A stretch of DNA of 64,000 nt from Varanus komodoensis. Taxonomy: Eukaryota > Chordata > Lepidosauria > Squamata > Varanidae. Location of the stretch: contig NW_025336481.1 of the NCBI RefSeq assembly GCF_004798865.1, positions 35,379,130 to 35,443,129 of the forward strand, written 5' to 3'. Every line of letters starts with the position of its first letter. Positions within the stretch are counted from its first letter, which is position 1. The translations under genes and the position numbers were made by a program. Below are positions 11,456 through 25,840 of this stretch, one piece after another. The notes under the pieces are model-generated. The model was not told where the DNA came from, made no database searches, and worked only from the letters and a program-made list of their open reading frames with translations.

Positions 11456-12898
11456 ATTGCTCTATTCTATTCACTTTGGTGAATAGAACTGTCCCTTGTT
11501 GGACCATATAAAAGCCGCACAGTTTGCTCTCTCTCTCTCTCTCTGTGTCTGTGCAAACAAAATTCTACAGGCAGCTTTCAATCTTTTATGCCACCTTCCA
11601 CTGGAAACTTATTGCCAATAGAGAAGTTAATTTGCATGTTGAAGATACTTTAGGTACCATGTTATCTCTTACCTAAATGGTATTGATTTGACAATGATCG
11701 ATAGCACTTTGAAAAACACAATTTAATAGTGCCTTTTGTAGCTCAAGAGCAGCACAGTCTCCAGGAGAAAGAGTGGCTAATTTTGGCTGATAATCAAATG
11801 TTTCTCTTTTCAGTTTTGTAAAAACAAAGCATTTATTGTATGCAAGTTAATTGCTTTGTTAATCAATTGAAGCATTGCTTTGTTGATCTTAAGCATTAGT
11901 TTTTTCAAGGGATTCGCATATACCGAGAGAAGATACAGAAAGGAAAACAATATTGTTATTAAAGCTGAAAAACAGTTATAAACATTTATGACAATACATT
12001 CTTGACCACTAGAATTGAATAAATAGTAGGCATTTTAACAGTTCTGTGTCTTTCTTTGCCTCTTTTCCCTACATCTAAAATGTTGAGTTAATTTTGATAC
12101 TTGGGCTATCTGAGAGTCAGCTCCAGGCTTGAGGCTTTGCTCAGGTAAGCTTTTTTTGGTGGGCCTCCTTCAACTGAGTCCTCTCCAGTGAGCTTACCAT
12201 CTAGCAGTGGAGGAGATGGCAGCAGGTAGATGCAAGACCTGTAGCAGGGACCTTCAACTACCTGTCCACATAACTGCTGATGGAGGCTCCAGTGCCACTC
12301 CAAGCCATTCTGGGAATCTTGATTAGCAGCATGCTCAAAGGGGGAAATGTGGGTTAGACAAATGGTTGGCATCTCTCACACCCAGACACTGGCATGGGAG
12401 GGACCAGGGTGGTTGTCAAGGATGGGCCCTGCCTTGGTGCTGAGGCCCCAGCAGTTGCTGGAGGATGCTGAACGTGGCTGTCGTGGATGATCAGTTCTCA
12501 GGTGGCTGGAGCATCATTTTTATGCTATCCAATCACTGAAAAAAAATGCAGTGATTTTAACATTGCCAGCATTCTCTAAGGTAGCATTCAATACAGTTTA
12601 CCGGGTATTGGGAATTGTCTGAAAAAGCTGGATCACTTTTTACAGTATTTCTAGGAATGGTCATGCAAAGTCCATTGGTGGGTGGGAGCTAGTTGACAGC
12701 ACATATTCTCAGAGATATACCTGTAGGTGTGCCTTGCATATACTGGACATATACGCAAAGATGAATATGCAGTTGGTTTCCAATATCACATTTTAACAAT
12801 TTGTTCTATATTTATTTATTTAATTTTAATTTTTATTTATTTGATTTGTATGCTGCCTGATTAGCCATAAGTCTTTCTCAGTGGCTTACAATATAATC
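11456..12898. other. PHACTR1 intron, unassigned, with a short CT tract
   Basis: A (CT)n tract of about 17 bases lies near 11527-11543. The remainder is AT-rich, with a GC-richer stretch at 12100-12500 that has open frames but no family signature. Confidence 0.5.
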
Positions 12899-12910
12899 AA
12901 TACAACAATA

Positions 12911-13276
12911 AAGGTAAAGGTAAAGGTAAAGGTAAAGGCTTCCCCTTGACATTAAGTCCAGTCATGCCTGACTCTAGGGGGTGGTGCTCATCTCCGTTTC
13001 CTATCCGAGGGAGCCAGCGTTTGTCCGCAGACAGTCTCCGTGGTCATGTGGCCGGCATGACTAAACACCGAGGAGGTGCACAGAATGCTGTTACCTGCCC
13101 ACCGAAGTGGTACCTTTTTATCTACTGGCATTTGCATGCTTTCGAACTGCAAGGTTGGCAGGAGCTGGGACGGAGCAACGGGAACTCACCCCGTTGTGTA
13201 GATTTGAACCGGTGACCTTACGATCTACCAGCCCAGCAGCACAGCGGTTTAAACCACTGCGCCACCTGCAGTCCCT
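12911..13276 (-). mobile_element. Sauria/Squam1-type SINE, full length
   Basis: Read on the minus strand it starts AGGGACTGCAGGTGGCGCAG with a tRNA-derived head including box A and box B (GGTTCAAATC-type), then a body with the conserved GTCATGCCGGCCACATGACC segment. It ends in CCAGTCATGCCTGACT-related sequence reversed and a (TTTACC)n tail at 12911-12936. The 3' part and tail are of BovB LINE type, which provides its reverse transcriptase. The 12-bp duplication AATACAACAATA flanks it at 12899-12910 and 13277-13288. This family is diagnostic of squamates. Confidence 0.92.
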
Positions 13277-13399
13277 AATACAACAATACAATATAGTAAA
13301 ATGAACAAATGCAATATGAAACTGATTTCTAGAGCTATGATATATGACAGGTAAGTAAGGCAACACCACTAAATGTACTTACCAGCAAGTAAGCTCCCC

Positions 13400-13525
13400 T
13401 GGACTTCACCCTGAGTAAACACACTTAGGATGGCACTACATAGCTGCAATTCTATGTAGACCTATTCCAGAGGAGCCCTACTGAAATCATTGGCACTTAT
13501 ACACCAGTAACTATGCATGCGATTG
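13400..13525. repeat. Palindromic repeat family with AATCCTATG-type ends, diverged
   Basis: GCAATTCTATGTAGACC, GAGGAGCCCTACTGAAATC and CATGCGATTGTGCTG match in order the blocks of a common reptile palindromic repeat (GCAATCCTATG ... AGTAAGCCCCATTGAA ... TAGGATTGC), seen more clearly at 44.45 kb. Confidence 0.45.
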
Positions 13526-16657
<3,132 letters not shown>

Positions 16658-16829
16658 TTACCTCTTACTTCTCAGGAGTTGCAGCTCTCTGATTGGTTTA
16701 CAACACTTTATAGAACAGATGATACAGTAGAATGCTGTGAATGTTTTCCAAAATACAAACATTTTAAAACAATTTAAAAACAGTTAAAAGAGTTATATGT
16801 ATCATGTATAGTTTTATGATACAGGAGGC

Positions 16830-17070
16830 CTGTAGAACACTTGCGATGGATACTTCCCTCAAATGTATGCATGTACAGCATAGAGGGCTGTCTTAACCAG
16901 CTGCCAGAAAGATGACAAGGTTGGTTCCAGGCAGGCCTCAGTGGAGTGATCATTCCATAATTGGGGGCTGCCACTGAGAAGGCCCTGCTCCCTTTTGTTG
17001 CTGTTTCTCTCAGAGATGGCACCTGGAGGAAGACCTTGGATGTTGGACATAGGATTCAGGTAGACTGCAG
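16830..17070 (-). repeat. Retroposon 3'-UTR-like repeat, family uncertain
   Basis: On the plus strand it has GGGGGCTGCCACTGAGAAGG, CTCCCTTTTGTTGCTG and GATGGCACCTGGAGGAAGAC, wording I associate with a widespread squamate LINE 3' UTR (CCACAGCTGAGAAGGCCC ... GGCACCTGGAG). I cannot name the family; CR1/L2-type is a guess. Confidence 0.45.
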
Positions 17071-17635
17071 TTCAGAGGGTCATTCCATCAATTATTGAAG
17101 TCCCAGTAACAAGATCATTGAAAAAAGCAGGAAATGTAACCAATAATAATTTAAATCCTTGCTTCTGTAATTATTCCTTCTTCCTAACATACTTATACAT
17201 CATGTCCTAATACAAATAGTGGAAAATCCCAATGGGTCCAAAGTTTGTTCTTCCATTTATTTGTAAATGTGTAGTTTAAACAAAAATTTTAAAAGTTAAA
17301 ATGAAACTTGATGAACTAGCAGCACAACTCTGCGCAAGTTCGCTGAATCTATGTCCATTGACTAAAATGTTAATAATCACTTGGAACAGCCTCATTTATA
17401 GGCAGAAAACCACTCCCCCGAAATATAGAAAGACAAGCTTTTATCTGGAATTGAGCAGAACTTGACTGAGGCCAGACAAAAGCAAAGTAAAGAACCCATT
17501 TTCATACCATGCACAATCAACTTATAGAATTTACTGCCAGGAGATTTGATGATGGTCAATGACCCAGATAGCTTGAAATAAGAAAGCAAAAAACAAAAAC
17601 AAAAAACCCAGCAGCCAGGATCACTTCATTTACAT
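17071..17635. other. PHACTR1 intron upstream of the RPEL-N exon, unassigned
   Basis: AT-rich and without recognisable elements, apart from an A-rich AAAAAACAAAAACAAAAAA stretch near 17588-17606. Confidence 0.45.
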
Positions 17636-17832
17636 GTTGATTGAATTTACATGTTGTGTTGATTACACAACACGATAAGCCATGGCAGCTCATAAGCCAG
17701 GGTATCATGTCGTGTTGCCTGAATCCAGTACAAGTAGTTAACAAACCATGCTGCTGGATTCAGACAACACAACAGTTCATCTGGCTAATAAACCACCATT
17801 GCTAACTGTGGTGTTGTGAATCCAGTCTTTGT
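17636..17832. repeat. Palindrome-rich MITE-like repeat
   Basis: GTTGTGTTGATTACACAACAC is itself a local palindrome. GTGTTGCCTGAATCCAG and CTGGATTCAGACAACAC are inverted copies of each other about 30 bases apart, and GTGTTGTGAATCCAG follows at 17810. This fits a small non-autonomous DNA element or its nested remains. Termini and target duplication were not determined. Confidence 0.55.
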
Positions 17833-18437
17833 TTACTGTGCGCATGCATGTGTGTGCCCTTCTCTCCTTTACAAGGGTCCTGTGACACTTGAATGTGCTA
17901 GAACTGAAATTTACATTTCAATTCTTAGTTTTACAATATTGTGGACTGTTCCCAAATGGTCCTAAATGCACAATTAGGCCTTGATCCAGTTGTGATTGTA
18001 CTACATGTCAAGAGTCTGCCTGACTTACTTTAGTGGTGTCAGTTCCCATCAAGGAATTATTTATTTCTGTACAGGTGACCTTTCAGGAACATCGCAAATC
18101 TTTTATTTCCTGTTCACTGCAACAGATAATTGCATATGCGGTGTCAAGAGGGCTTCTCAGGATGTCATGCTTGCTGACTTTAGCAACAAGGTACTGGCTC
18201 CCACTGGGAGACAGGTGCAGCATTTCTGTGATTTTGTCAGGTATGAATAGCTATTTTGAAGATGCATTTTCTCTTTCGCATTAAGAAAGCTCTGCCCCAC
18301 ACCTATTTATCTACATAGAGCATGATCCTCAACATAGTGCCTGGAGGAGCCAAGCCAACCATCCTTACCTGCAACAGTACCTGTGGGCATCCATTAAAAA
18401 GTTTTTGTTTAAATATACATGCATGTATTTGTATGAA

Positions 18438-18773
18438 GGGACTGCAGGTGGCGCAGTGGTTTAAACCGCTGTGCTGCTGGGCTGGTTGATTGAAAGGTCG
18501 CTGGTTCGAATCTGCACAATGGGGTGAGTTCCCGTTGCTCCGTCCCAGCTCCTGCCAACCTTGCAGTTCGAAAGCATGCAAATGCGAGTAGATAAAAAGG
18601 TACCAGTGGGCAGGTAACAGCGTTCCGTGCACTTCGGTGTTTAGTCATGCCGGCCACATGACCACGGAGACTGTCTGCAGACAAACGCTGGCTCCCTCGG
18701 CTAGGAAATGGAGATGAGCACCGCCCCTAGAGTCAGGCATGACTGGACGTAATGTTAAGGGGAAATCTTTACC
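18438..18773 (+). mobile_element. Sauria/Squam1-type SINE, full length
   Basis: It starts GGGACTGCAGGTGGCGCAG. Box B is GGTTCGAATCT, followed by the same body as the 12.9 kb copy. It ends GTTAAGGGGAAATCTTTACC with almost no tail repeats. TATTTGTATGAA (12 bp) flanks it at 18426-18437 and 18774-18785. A few bases are missing from the middle relative to the other copy (near the GTTCCGTGCACTTCGGTG segment). It is in opposite orientation to the 12.9 kb copy, 5.2 kb away. Confidence 0.92.
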
Positions 18774-18785
18774 TATTTGTATGAA

Positions 18786-20599
18786 ATGCATACAGCTTTC
18801 TAGCAATTGTACATAGGCAGCAATAAAAGCAGACCAATATTCAACTAAGTGTCCATTTGAAGCTTCATGTATCGAAAGCATTATATTACAATTCATTGTA
18901 TTACAGGGGATGAGTGCTTATGCTCCCAGTTTCATAATCTGAGCCTTTTATCTGTCAAAAGGCTATTTTCCCTTCCATTTGTTAATTTCCATGAAGCAAG
19001 TAAATAATTTTAAACAGTCAGTGTCAAAGGCTGTTCCAGTACAAAACTCCTATGTGTAAGAATCTTCTTGCAAAAAGACGGAACTCCTGGACAGTGCTAA
19101 AATGCATGTTTAAAGAATTATTGGCTGTATGGCACTGCCAACAAGGCCCTTATTAAAGAGCTATGGCATGAAACAAATATTGTTGAGTAAGATGCAGCTA
19201 GAGAGCCATAGACATGACGGGAAGATCTCAAATCAGTGACCCACTGATTGCTTTTTGATTTTGTGGTGGTGCTTACTGTGGTTTCTCACATTCATGCAGT
19301 GATGCATCCAGAGAGGTTGGGGGCTCCTGACATAAGGTAATGGGTAGATGTCACCTCATAATTGTTTATTATTTCGTATCGGGAGTATCCCCTGCTGGCT
19401 CTCCAGGTCTCTGGTCTGCTTTCTCATCATCATTGCTCCTTTCCTTAAGTTCTGTGCCTGGGTGCAAAGTCAGTGAACTCTTGCTTGGTCCCCCTCCTTA
19501 TCTAATGCATGGCCATTTTTTAACTTCCCACATCATCATTTTCTCTCTCTATCTTTGATTTGTTCTCCTACTCCAGAGCAGGGGAACAATATACATGAAG
19601 GCAAAGCTTCTGAGGGAAGTGTCCTGTGTTATGTTCCTTGAAGGACCAGTCCAGAACTAAACAAGTCCTCAGAGGAAGACTCTATGTCTTTCCCTAGTAT
19701 TTAAAGGTTTTAAGGAAAGTTGTTGCGTACCAATAACGTTCTCAAGACCTCAGGCCACTTGAAGAAGGCCCAAGAGACTCTCAATGGTCTCTCATCACGC
19801 CCTTCCCCAACCAATATCATCCCCTAGGAGCAAGGATCACCGTGCCTCCGAGCAGAAGCCCAGAAGCAGTGGTTCTGTGCCTGCGTGAGCACAAGGCAAA
19901 TCATTCCAGGGCCCTGTGCATGAGGAAGTGACTTAACTCTTGTTGTGCTCCAGACAGAGGCCAGGCTGACAGTTCAGGAAAGGGAAGGGAAGGGGGATGC
20001 ACCAGAGTCTGCCATGACTCCGATCCACTGGGTTCTAATCTGTGCTGGAGCAGCACCTGATCCTGTTGGTTTGTAATCCTGACCATCCTGATCCCCGACT
20101 CACTGGATGGCTCCTTATGCCAGATAATTACCTAAAGCAGGGGTGCAGACATTGTTGCTTTTCGTTGGAGGGCTCAGTTCCATTTTGGAGAAGGCCTTGG
20201 TGGCAGCATTCCAAACAGTGGACAAAGAAATACCACCATGATTTTAGCTCAGAGCTCTTACTGCCAATAGCTAAGCCCTAGGAAAGGCATGTCAACTTTT
20301 TAGAACTGAGAGAAAAATGCACAAAAACAGAGAAACCACCAAATGATTGGAGGTTGGGGGAAAATGGAACCAGAGTGTTGCATTTGATCCCTGGGAACCC
20401 CAACCCAAATGCCTGTGAGACAAGTCCAAGCTGTGAGGAAGGGGTGGTTAATATGCAGCAATGCCATCTGGGATATAAAAGCAATTGCAGGCTAGAAAAG
20501 ACTGGGAATATGGCTCAGTTCACCGAAGCAATTCACGAGCTTGCTTGAACACACAAGTGTCTCCTTCAGCAGCTCCCCACACATGGCCAGGAACCAAAA
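18786..20599. other. Intron, unassigned
   Basis: Mixed-composition intron. GCAGGGGTGCAGACATTG at 20137-20154 resembles the GCAGGGGTGGGCAAC start of hAT-like repeats, but no matching right end was found. No coding signal. Confidence 0.4.
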
Positions 20600-20810
20600 T
20601 ATGTATGATGGTTATTATACATATACACCACCTTTTCTTACAAGGAACTTCAGGTGGCTTACATAATTCTCCTCCCATAAAATCTTCACAACAACCTTAT
20701 CAGGTAGGCTAGGCTGAAAGACAGTGACTGGATCAAAGTCATCTAGTGAACTTCATGGCTGAGTCAGGCCTGGATCCCTGAGCTCCCAAGTCCTAGTACA
20801 ATGTTCTCAA
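20600..20810 (-). repeat. MIR/CORE-like SINE
   Basis: The plus strand carries AATCTTCACAACAACCTTAT, CAGGTAGGCTAGGCTGAAAG and GTCATCTAGTGAACTTCATG, complements of the SINE body, with CCTGGATCCCTGAGCTCCC toward the tRNA-like head. The tail is at the left end near ATTATACATATACACC. Confidence 0.7.
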
Positions 20811-21694
20811 TCTCTGGATAAACTACGGCTTTAGAGAATCTTGGACTACACTGTGGTAAACTGCAAGTGTGGCCTTATAATTTGAATCCAGGGTACGCAA
20901 TCTTTGGCTGATCAAGCCAGGCAGCCCTACCCCTCTCTCACCGGCCACCTAGAATTTCCCAAGGAAAGAGCCAGCATGGAAGAATGGCTGGCAATTTGAA
21001 ACCTTTTCTCTTTTTTCTTTTGAGAGGGAGAGCTAAATGCTTGGCATTTGGTTTGAGCCATGCACTGTCTTAATTAGGCAGACAAGCTGTACAGAAGATC
21101 CAACAAGACACATCCTCAATTTAAAAATAACAGGACAGAAAGACAGCAATTGAAAGATCCAAAGCTTCTTGTAGTCACTTATACCGCCAAGCTTTCCTTT
21201 GAGGATAAATTGTGAAGAATATAAATGGCAGGTAAGGAGGCTTTGGTCACTACCTGCTTGTAACACCAGTTCCTTGAGATCCCATGTGGCACAGCTCTGT
21301 TTTGCTAGTTATTAACCCAGAGAATATCACAAATGGTTCTCTTTCAGGGCCGGCCACAAACCAACACTTTTCTCTTTCAGGAGTAACTCCTTTGCGTGCA
21401 GTTAAGCAGAATTTAGCAGACAACAAATCACTTCCTCTGCCAGAGCAGCCTTTAGTTGTTCAGTGTGTGGGCATGTGTGTAGTTGTTTCAGGACATGGTA
21501 GAATGACCACAGGAGCCGGCAGGAGAGGTGGCAAATGCAAAGAAGCCTTGAACATTTATATAATCATTAGGTAACAATGTACCAGCAGGTATGGATGGCA
21601 TGAGGCTTGCTGGCTGCATACAACATCCATCGTTCTTCAAAGAATGAATTGCATTTCCAAAATGTGTTGGGCAGAATCATTTATCTTGCTTCTG
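20811..21694. other. Intron, unassigned
   Basis: No element recognised between the SINE and the microsatellite. Confidence 0.4.
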
Positions 21695-21700
21695 TGCGCG

Positions 21701-21766
<66 letters not shown>
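21695..21766. repeat. Compound microsatellite (GC)n(CT)n(AT)n
   Basis: Ten bases of alternating G and C are followed by about 17 CT units and then about 14 AT units. Purine/pyrimidine segregation and self-complementary (AT)n are both present. Confidence 0.97.
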
Positions 21767-21771
<5 letters not shown>

Positions 21772-23359
21772 ATCATAACAATACAAGCAGAAAAGGGGGG
21801 AAAACCTAACAGCAATGCATATCCATTCACAAGAACTATTTACAAGACTACTATTCAAAAAAAAAGATTGTGAGGGAGAAAAAGATTCAGCCCTGGCTTT
21901 TAAGCTTTACCCTCCAGTTCCCCAGTTCTGAAAAATGTCATCTTCCATGCTCCAAATAGCAATAAAAAGAAGCTTCCACTGGCATCAGGTACAAATACAG
22001 CCTCACACTTCAGAGCTGCCTTAAGAAACTGCTTGCCTTCCCTCCCTATTCTTGGATTTCAGGTGGACACCCCCCCCCCCGCCCCGTAAGCCACTGCATC
22101 TTTTGTCTCAATGCTAATCTGCTTGATTGGCAATTTAAAGCAACATAATAACTCTTGCTCAGCTCTCAGGAATAAATCTCTCTTTCTTGTTGACTCCTTT
22201 TCTAATATTTTTCTTTTACTTTCCCATTGATATTTACTGTTGGACTCTACTTGCATCTCTACATACTGAGGCTTATGCTATATTTTAAGAACAGCAGCCA
22301 GAGAATTTACGGAAACTCCCAGTCTAGCAACTGGCAAAATAAAAAAGGAAGATTAATAGGGATCCAAAAGAAAGAAGGAGCTGAAAGCAAAACTTCAAAT
22401 GTTGTATCGGGATACACAAGTCTAGTAAAAACACAGAAAAAAGCATAGGTAAAACATGAACCACTTTAGAAGCCTTACGTAATAAAGGAAGTCTACTGGG
22501 AAGATCAGGAATGCTTCGCCTCGCCATGAACTTCACTTCAAACTTTGGCATGGATTTCTTCTGTTCTAGTTTTGAACCGATATTTTCAGTTTGCCCAAAA
22601 TGGTAAGGTGAAGATTTCTATGTGCATTTTTCCAAAGTGGACGCTTTTCATCCACAGATTAAAGCATGCAAATATGCATTAAAAAGTGCCTTTTTCAAAT
22701 GTGATGGAAGTTCATAATTTGTGAGCATTTTCAGTGAACATGCACTCCCATTTGCATTGACAAAAGGGGCCTTTTGTGTGATCTGTGAACCAAAATGAAA
22801 TTCTTGCATATCCCTAGCCGCACAACATGAGAAATTGGAGAGATGAAAATCAGTCTAATTTTCATCAGTCTAAGACACAGCCAGCCGCAGAAAAGGACAA
22901 CATTTCCAGTCAGCTGGAAAGGAAACCCTCAGACCAATCCAAGCTTAATATATCAAGAACAGGCAAGATGTCAGATCTTGAGTGAAACAACAGAAGAAAA
23001 AGCAAAATAAAGAGGGGATGTTGTGAATACAAAGTAGTACATGCAGTCATGAAACGATGTCACTCGCTCTAGCAGTATTTTCTTTTGATAAACAGGAACA
23101 TTATTAATTGTGAGCAGATAAAAAGAAAAGCACTCTCTAAAATCCTGTTGGAGTTAGAGGTAAGTCTACATATGAAAGGGATAACATACCAGCCACACTT
23201 AACGCTCAATCAGCATCCTCAGCAAGAAAAGGCAGCTGGGTTTTCAGGCTCTGCGTGGACTTTCTCTTATGGCAGCAGCATAATAATTGAGCACGACGGC
23301 ATGTTAAACTCCACAATGGAGTCTGGGCAGTGACTGGCATAAAAGTTGCATAGGTAATA
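21767..23359. other. Intron, unassigned
   Basis: A C run (CACCCCCCCCCCCGCCCC) lies at 22069-22085. The rest is AT-rich, with several short open frames and no recognised family. Confidence 0.4.
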
Positions 23360-23905
23360 TACACGTATTGATGCAGACTGAGAAAAAATGCAGTGGTTTA
23401 GGGCCAGGATATCTGAAGGAAAGTCTCCTCCTTTTTCTGCCTACCTGGACCTTAAGATCATCTACTGAGGTCCTTCTCTGTGAGCCACTTTTGAAAGATG
23501 TAAAGAAGTTGGCCACAAGGGGAAGGCCTCTTTCGGCTGTGGTACCCCAACTGTGTAGTCATCTCTCCAGAGAGGTGCGCCTGGTGCCAAGTCTTTATGT
23601 TTTTTGGCACAAGGCTAAAACCTTTTTGTTTTCCCAGGATTTTAATTGGTAAAGAAGAACAAAAGTTTAGGCCATTCTATACTGTATTTTATACTGTTGT
23701 TGGATTGCTTATTGTCTATTATTTATCTATTTAAGTATTTTATTCTAATTGGTTTGGGACTGGTGTGTTATGGTCTATATTATACCTATGTATACTCTGT
23801 TGTATTGTTCTATTGGGGTTTTGTCTTTTAATTTTTATCACAGAGAGCCTTTTGGCTAATGCAGACACTATATAGAAACTTCAATGGATGGATGGATGGA
23901 TAGAT
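23360..23905 (+). repeat. Non-LTR retroposon 3' end with tail, family uncertain
   Basis: GGGCCAGGATATCTGAAGGA is followed by a frame reading KKLATRGRPLSAVVPQLCSH and SREVRLVPSLYVFWHKAKTF. This has the GR..SAVVPQLW..LP.EVR..PSL..F...LKT.LF pattern of a common squamate LINE-like repeat. About 220 bases of AT-rich UTR follow. The end is ATATAGAAACTTCAATGGAT, which runs into a (GGAT)n tail at 23885-23902. The ORF fragment is about 90 residues and not functional. Confidence 0.6.
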
Positions 23906-24521
23906 ATTTGCTATAATTTAGATAGAAATGCTGCTCATCATTGTGGGGAAACCTGGAAGCAGGTGACTTGTGTATCTGCTCCATCCACTGTCCCCATGCT
24001 AGCTGCTGAGGTGTAATTTCAGGGTCTCTTTCTTCCTCTTGTTATGATTCTTTATACTTTAAAGCAGACTTAGGGTAAGTAGCCCTTCAACTTCAGGGCT
24101 GTCCTCTTATAGCTACCCTATTCAGTGATGTGAAGAATTAGCTTACTTTCCTATAATTCTAGGTGGAAGAAACATAATGGTGTACAATATTTTACTTTAG
24201 AAAATACCTAATTATGATTAATATATGGTAGAAATATAGCACCTAAAGTGCCAAACTAATAAGACATTGGAAAATGAAATCTTGCCCAGTTTTCCAAGGA
24301 TGCAGAAAGAAGGAACAGCTGTTTTATAGACGTTGATAAATGTTTCTTAATGGAGCTCTGCAGATGCTAATTGCAATCACTTACATAATAGAACTATTAT
24401 GAATGGAACGCTTGCATTAAAAGAACTTAAGATTATCCAAACATTAAATCATCTCAAAAATGTGAGAAAGTAGCCACAACCAATTTCATATTTTCAAGCA
24501 AAGCATCATGTAAAATGTTAC
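23906..24521. other. Intron, unassigned
   Basis: AT-rich sequence between the retroposon tail and the hAT-like element. Nothing recognised. Confidence 0.4.
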
Positions 24522-24529
24522 ATTCTTAG

Positions 24530-25025
24530 CAGTGAGGTGTTCAAGTCCAAGCTTTGAGTCAAGTCTCAAGTCTTTACTTCCCAGTCCAGTTTGATTCTCA
24601 AGTCATTGAAAGAATTTTCCCATTCAAGTCTCAAGTTGATTCTCAAGTCCCAAGAGCCAACTTTGACAGAAAAAAGGGAGGTGTATGTAGGAGTGGGAGA
24701 GTTTCAACCCCCCTGATGTTCTCACCTGCACTTCTCTCTGATGCATTGAAGTCTGTTACTTCAACCATGATTTTTCAAACAAATAAATAAAATCCCTATC
24801 ATGCCCCTGTCCACTTGACCCCTCCCCCCCACCTTTGCTGGGTTCATGCCTGTCTTCCAGGATATCCTACCACACAAGAAGCCCTGGAGCAACTTGGTTG
24901 TAAAAACTGTAGAAATCTCAAATCGAGTCACTTGCTCATTGCTCCTGAGTCGAGTTTGAGTTGAGTTGCTCATGCAAATTGAATCAGATTTGGAGCAAGT
25001 TGCTCGACTCAAATTCCCAACACTG
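24530..25025. mobile_element. Non-autonomous hAT-like element (496 bp) with perfect target duplication
   Basis: The left end is CAGTGAGGTGTTCAAGTCC; the right end read on the other strand is CAGTGTTGGGAATTTGAGTC. Both subterminal regions are crowded with short AAGTC/GAGTC motifs (for example TCAAGTCTCAAGTC on the left and GAGTCGAGTTTGAGTTGAG on the right), possible transposase-binding repeats. ATTCTTAG flanks it on both sides (24522-24529 and 25026-25033). CAG ends plus an 8-bp duplication are the hAT signature. The open frames inside are short and show no transposase motif, so it depends on a source elsewhere. Its ends are not those of the 31887-34117 element. Confidence 0.85.
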
Positions 25026-25033
25026 ATTCTTAG

Positions 25034-25135
25034 GCTGCAGAAGCTAAGCAGAGCCTGAACACATTTGGATTCTGTGGGGCCTGGATGGGAGACTGGAGCT
25101 CTCCAGAACCTTTATGTATGGTGCCCTAAGCTCCA
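25034..25135 (+). repeat. 5S-rRNA-like fragment (SINE3-type or 5S pseudogene)
   Basis: The stretch contains CAGAAGCTAAGCAGAGCC and then GGCCTGGATGGGAGACTGGA. These correspond to the 5S rRNA internal promoter (A block GAAGCTAAGCAGGGTC and C block TTGGATGGGAGACC). The spacing between the blocks is enlarged by about 15 bases compared with true 5S. The 5' third of 5S is missing: the similarity begins right at the target duplication of the neighbouring hAT-like element. It is not a working 5S gene. It could be a 5S-derived SINE or a processed pseudogene. Confidence 0.6.
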
Positions 25136-25743
25136 CACGAGAAAGTTGGATTAAAAATAGCATATGAAGTGAAATGAACTCCTAGCCACTTAGTCAGCAA
25201 AAATGGGTCTGTGCTCTATGAATCTTCCTGAGGCTAATGATTTGGTTGAGGGAAAAATGGTTCAGTTTGCATAGAAAGTGAATTTCACTAATTTTCACTA
25301 CCTGAACCAATACACAAACTGAAATGCAATTATACTTTGCACTTATCCAAATAGTGTGCTGTGGTTCTTCAATTAAGAACAGAAATAAATTGGAAAAACA
25401 CACATGAAAAATGTATATATCAATAAAGGTTAGTGTACAAATGCATTATTTTATGGAAAAGCACATGAAAAATGTGTCTTTCAGGCAAATCCTATGCAAA
25501 ACTGTGTGCATTAAGTAGAGATGCATAGAAAATGCATGCAAATGTTCATGTGTCTTGTGGGTGTGTGCATATGACAAAATTATGCAAAAATGACAAGTTT
25601 AGGGGAAAAATGAGAAACTGAGTGAAACTAAAATTCAGACATTCATTTATCCCTAGCTGTTCCTTCTGGTTAGTGATATCCACTCTTTGAAACACCCCTG
25701 TTTGGTTCAAGAGGAGAATGGTGGCAAGTTTTGAATGCCTCTT
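25136..25743. other. Intron, unassigned
   Basis: AT-rich, with repeated GCACATGAAAAATGTG-like words at 25395-25490 (ACACATGAAAAATGTATA and GCACATGAAAAATGTGTC). No named element. Confidence 0.4.
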
Positions 25744-25840
25744 CATAGAATCATGGAATAGTAGAGTTGGAAGGGGCCATGAAGGCCATCGAGTCCAACC
25801 CCCTGCTGTTGCAGGGCATCACGTTACACACTAACTTACC
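25744..25840 (-). repeat. CR1 LINE 3' end
   Basis: CATAGAATCATGGAATAGTA followed by GAGTTGGAAGGGGCCATGAA and GAGTCCAACCCCCTGCTG is the reverse complement of the classic CR1 3' terminus, including its ATTCTATGATTC-type tail. About 100 bases survive. Confidence 0.85.
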
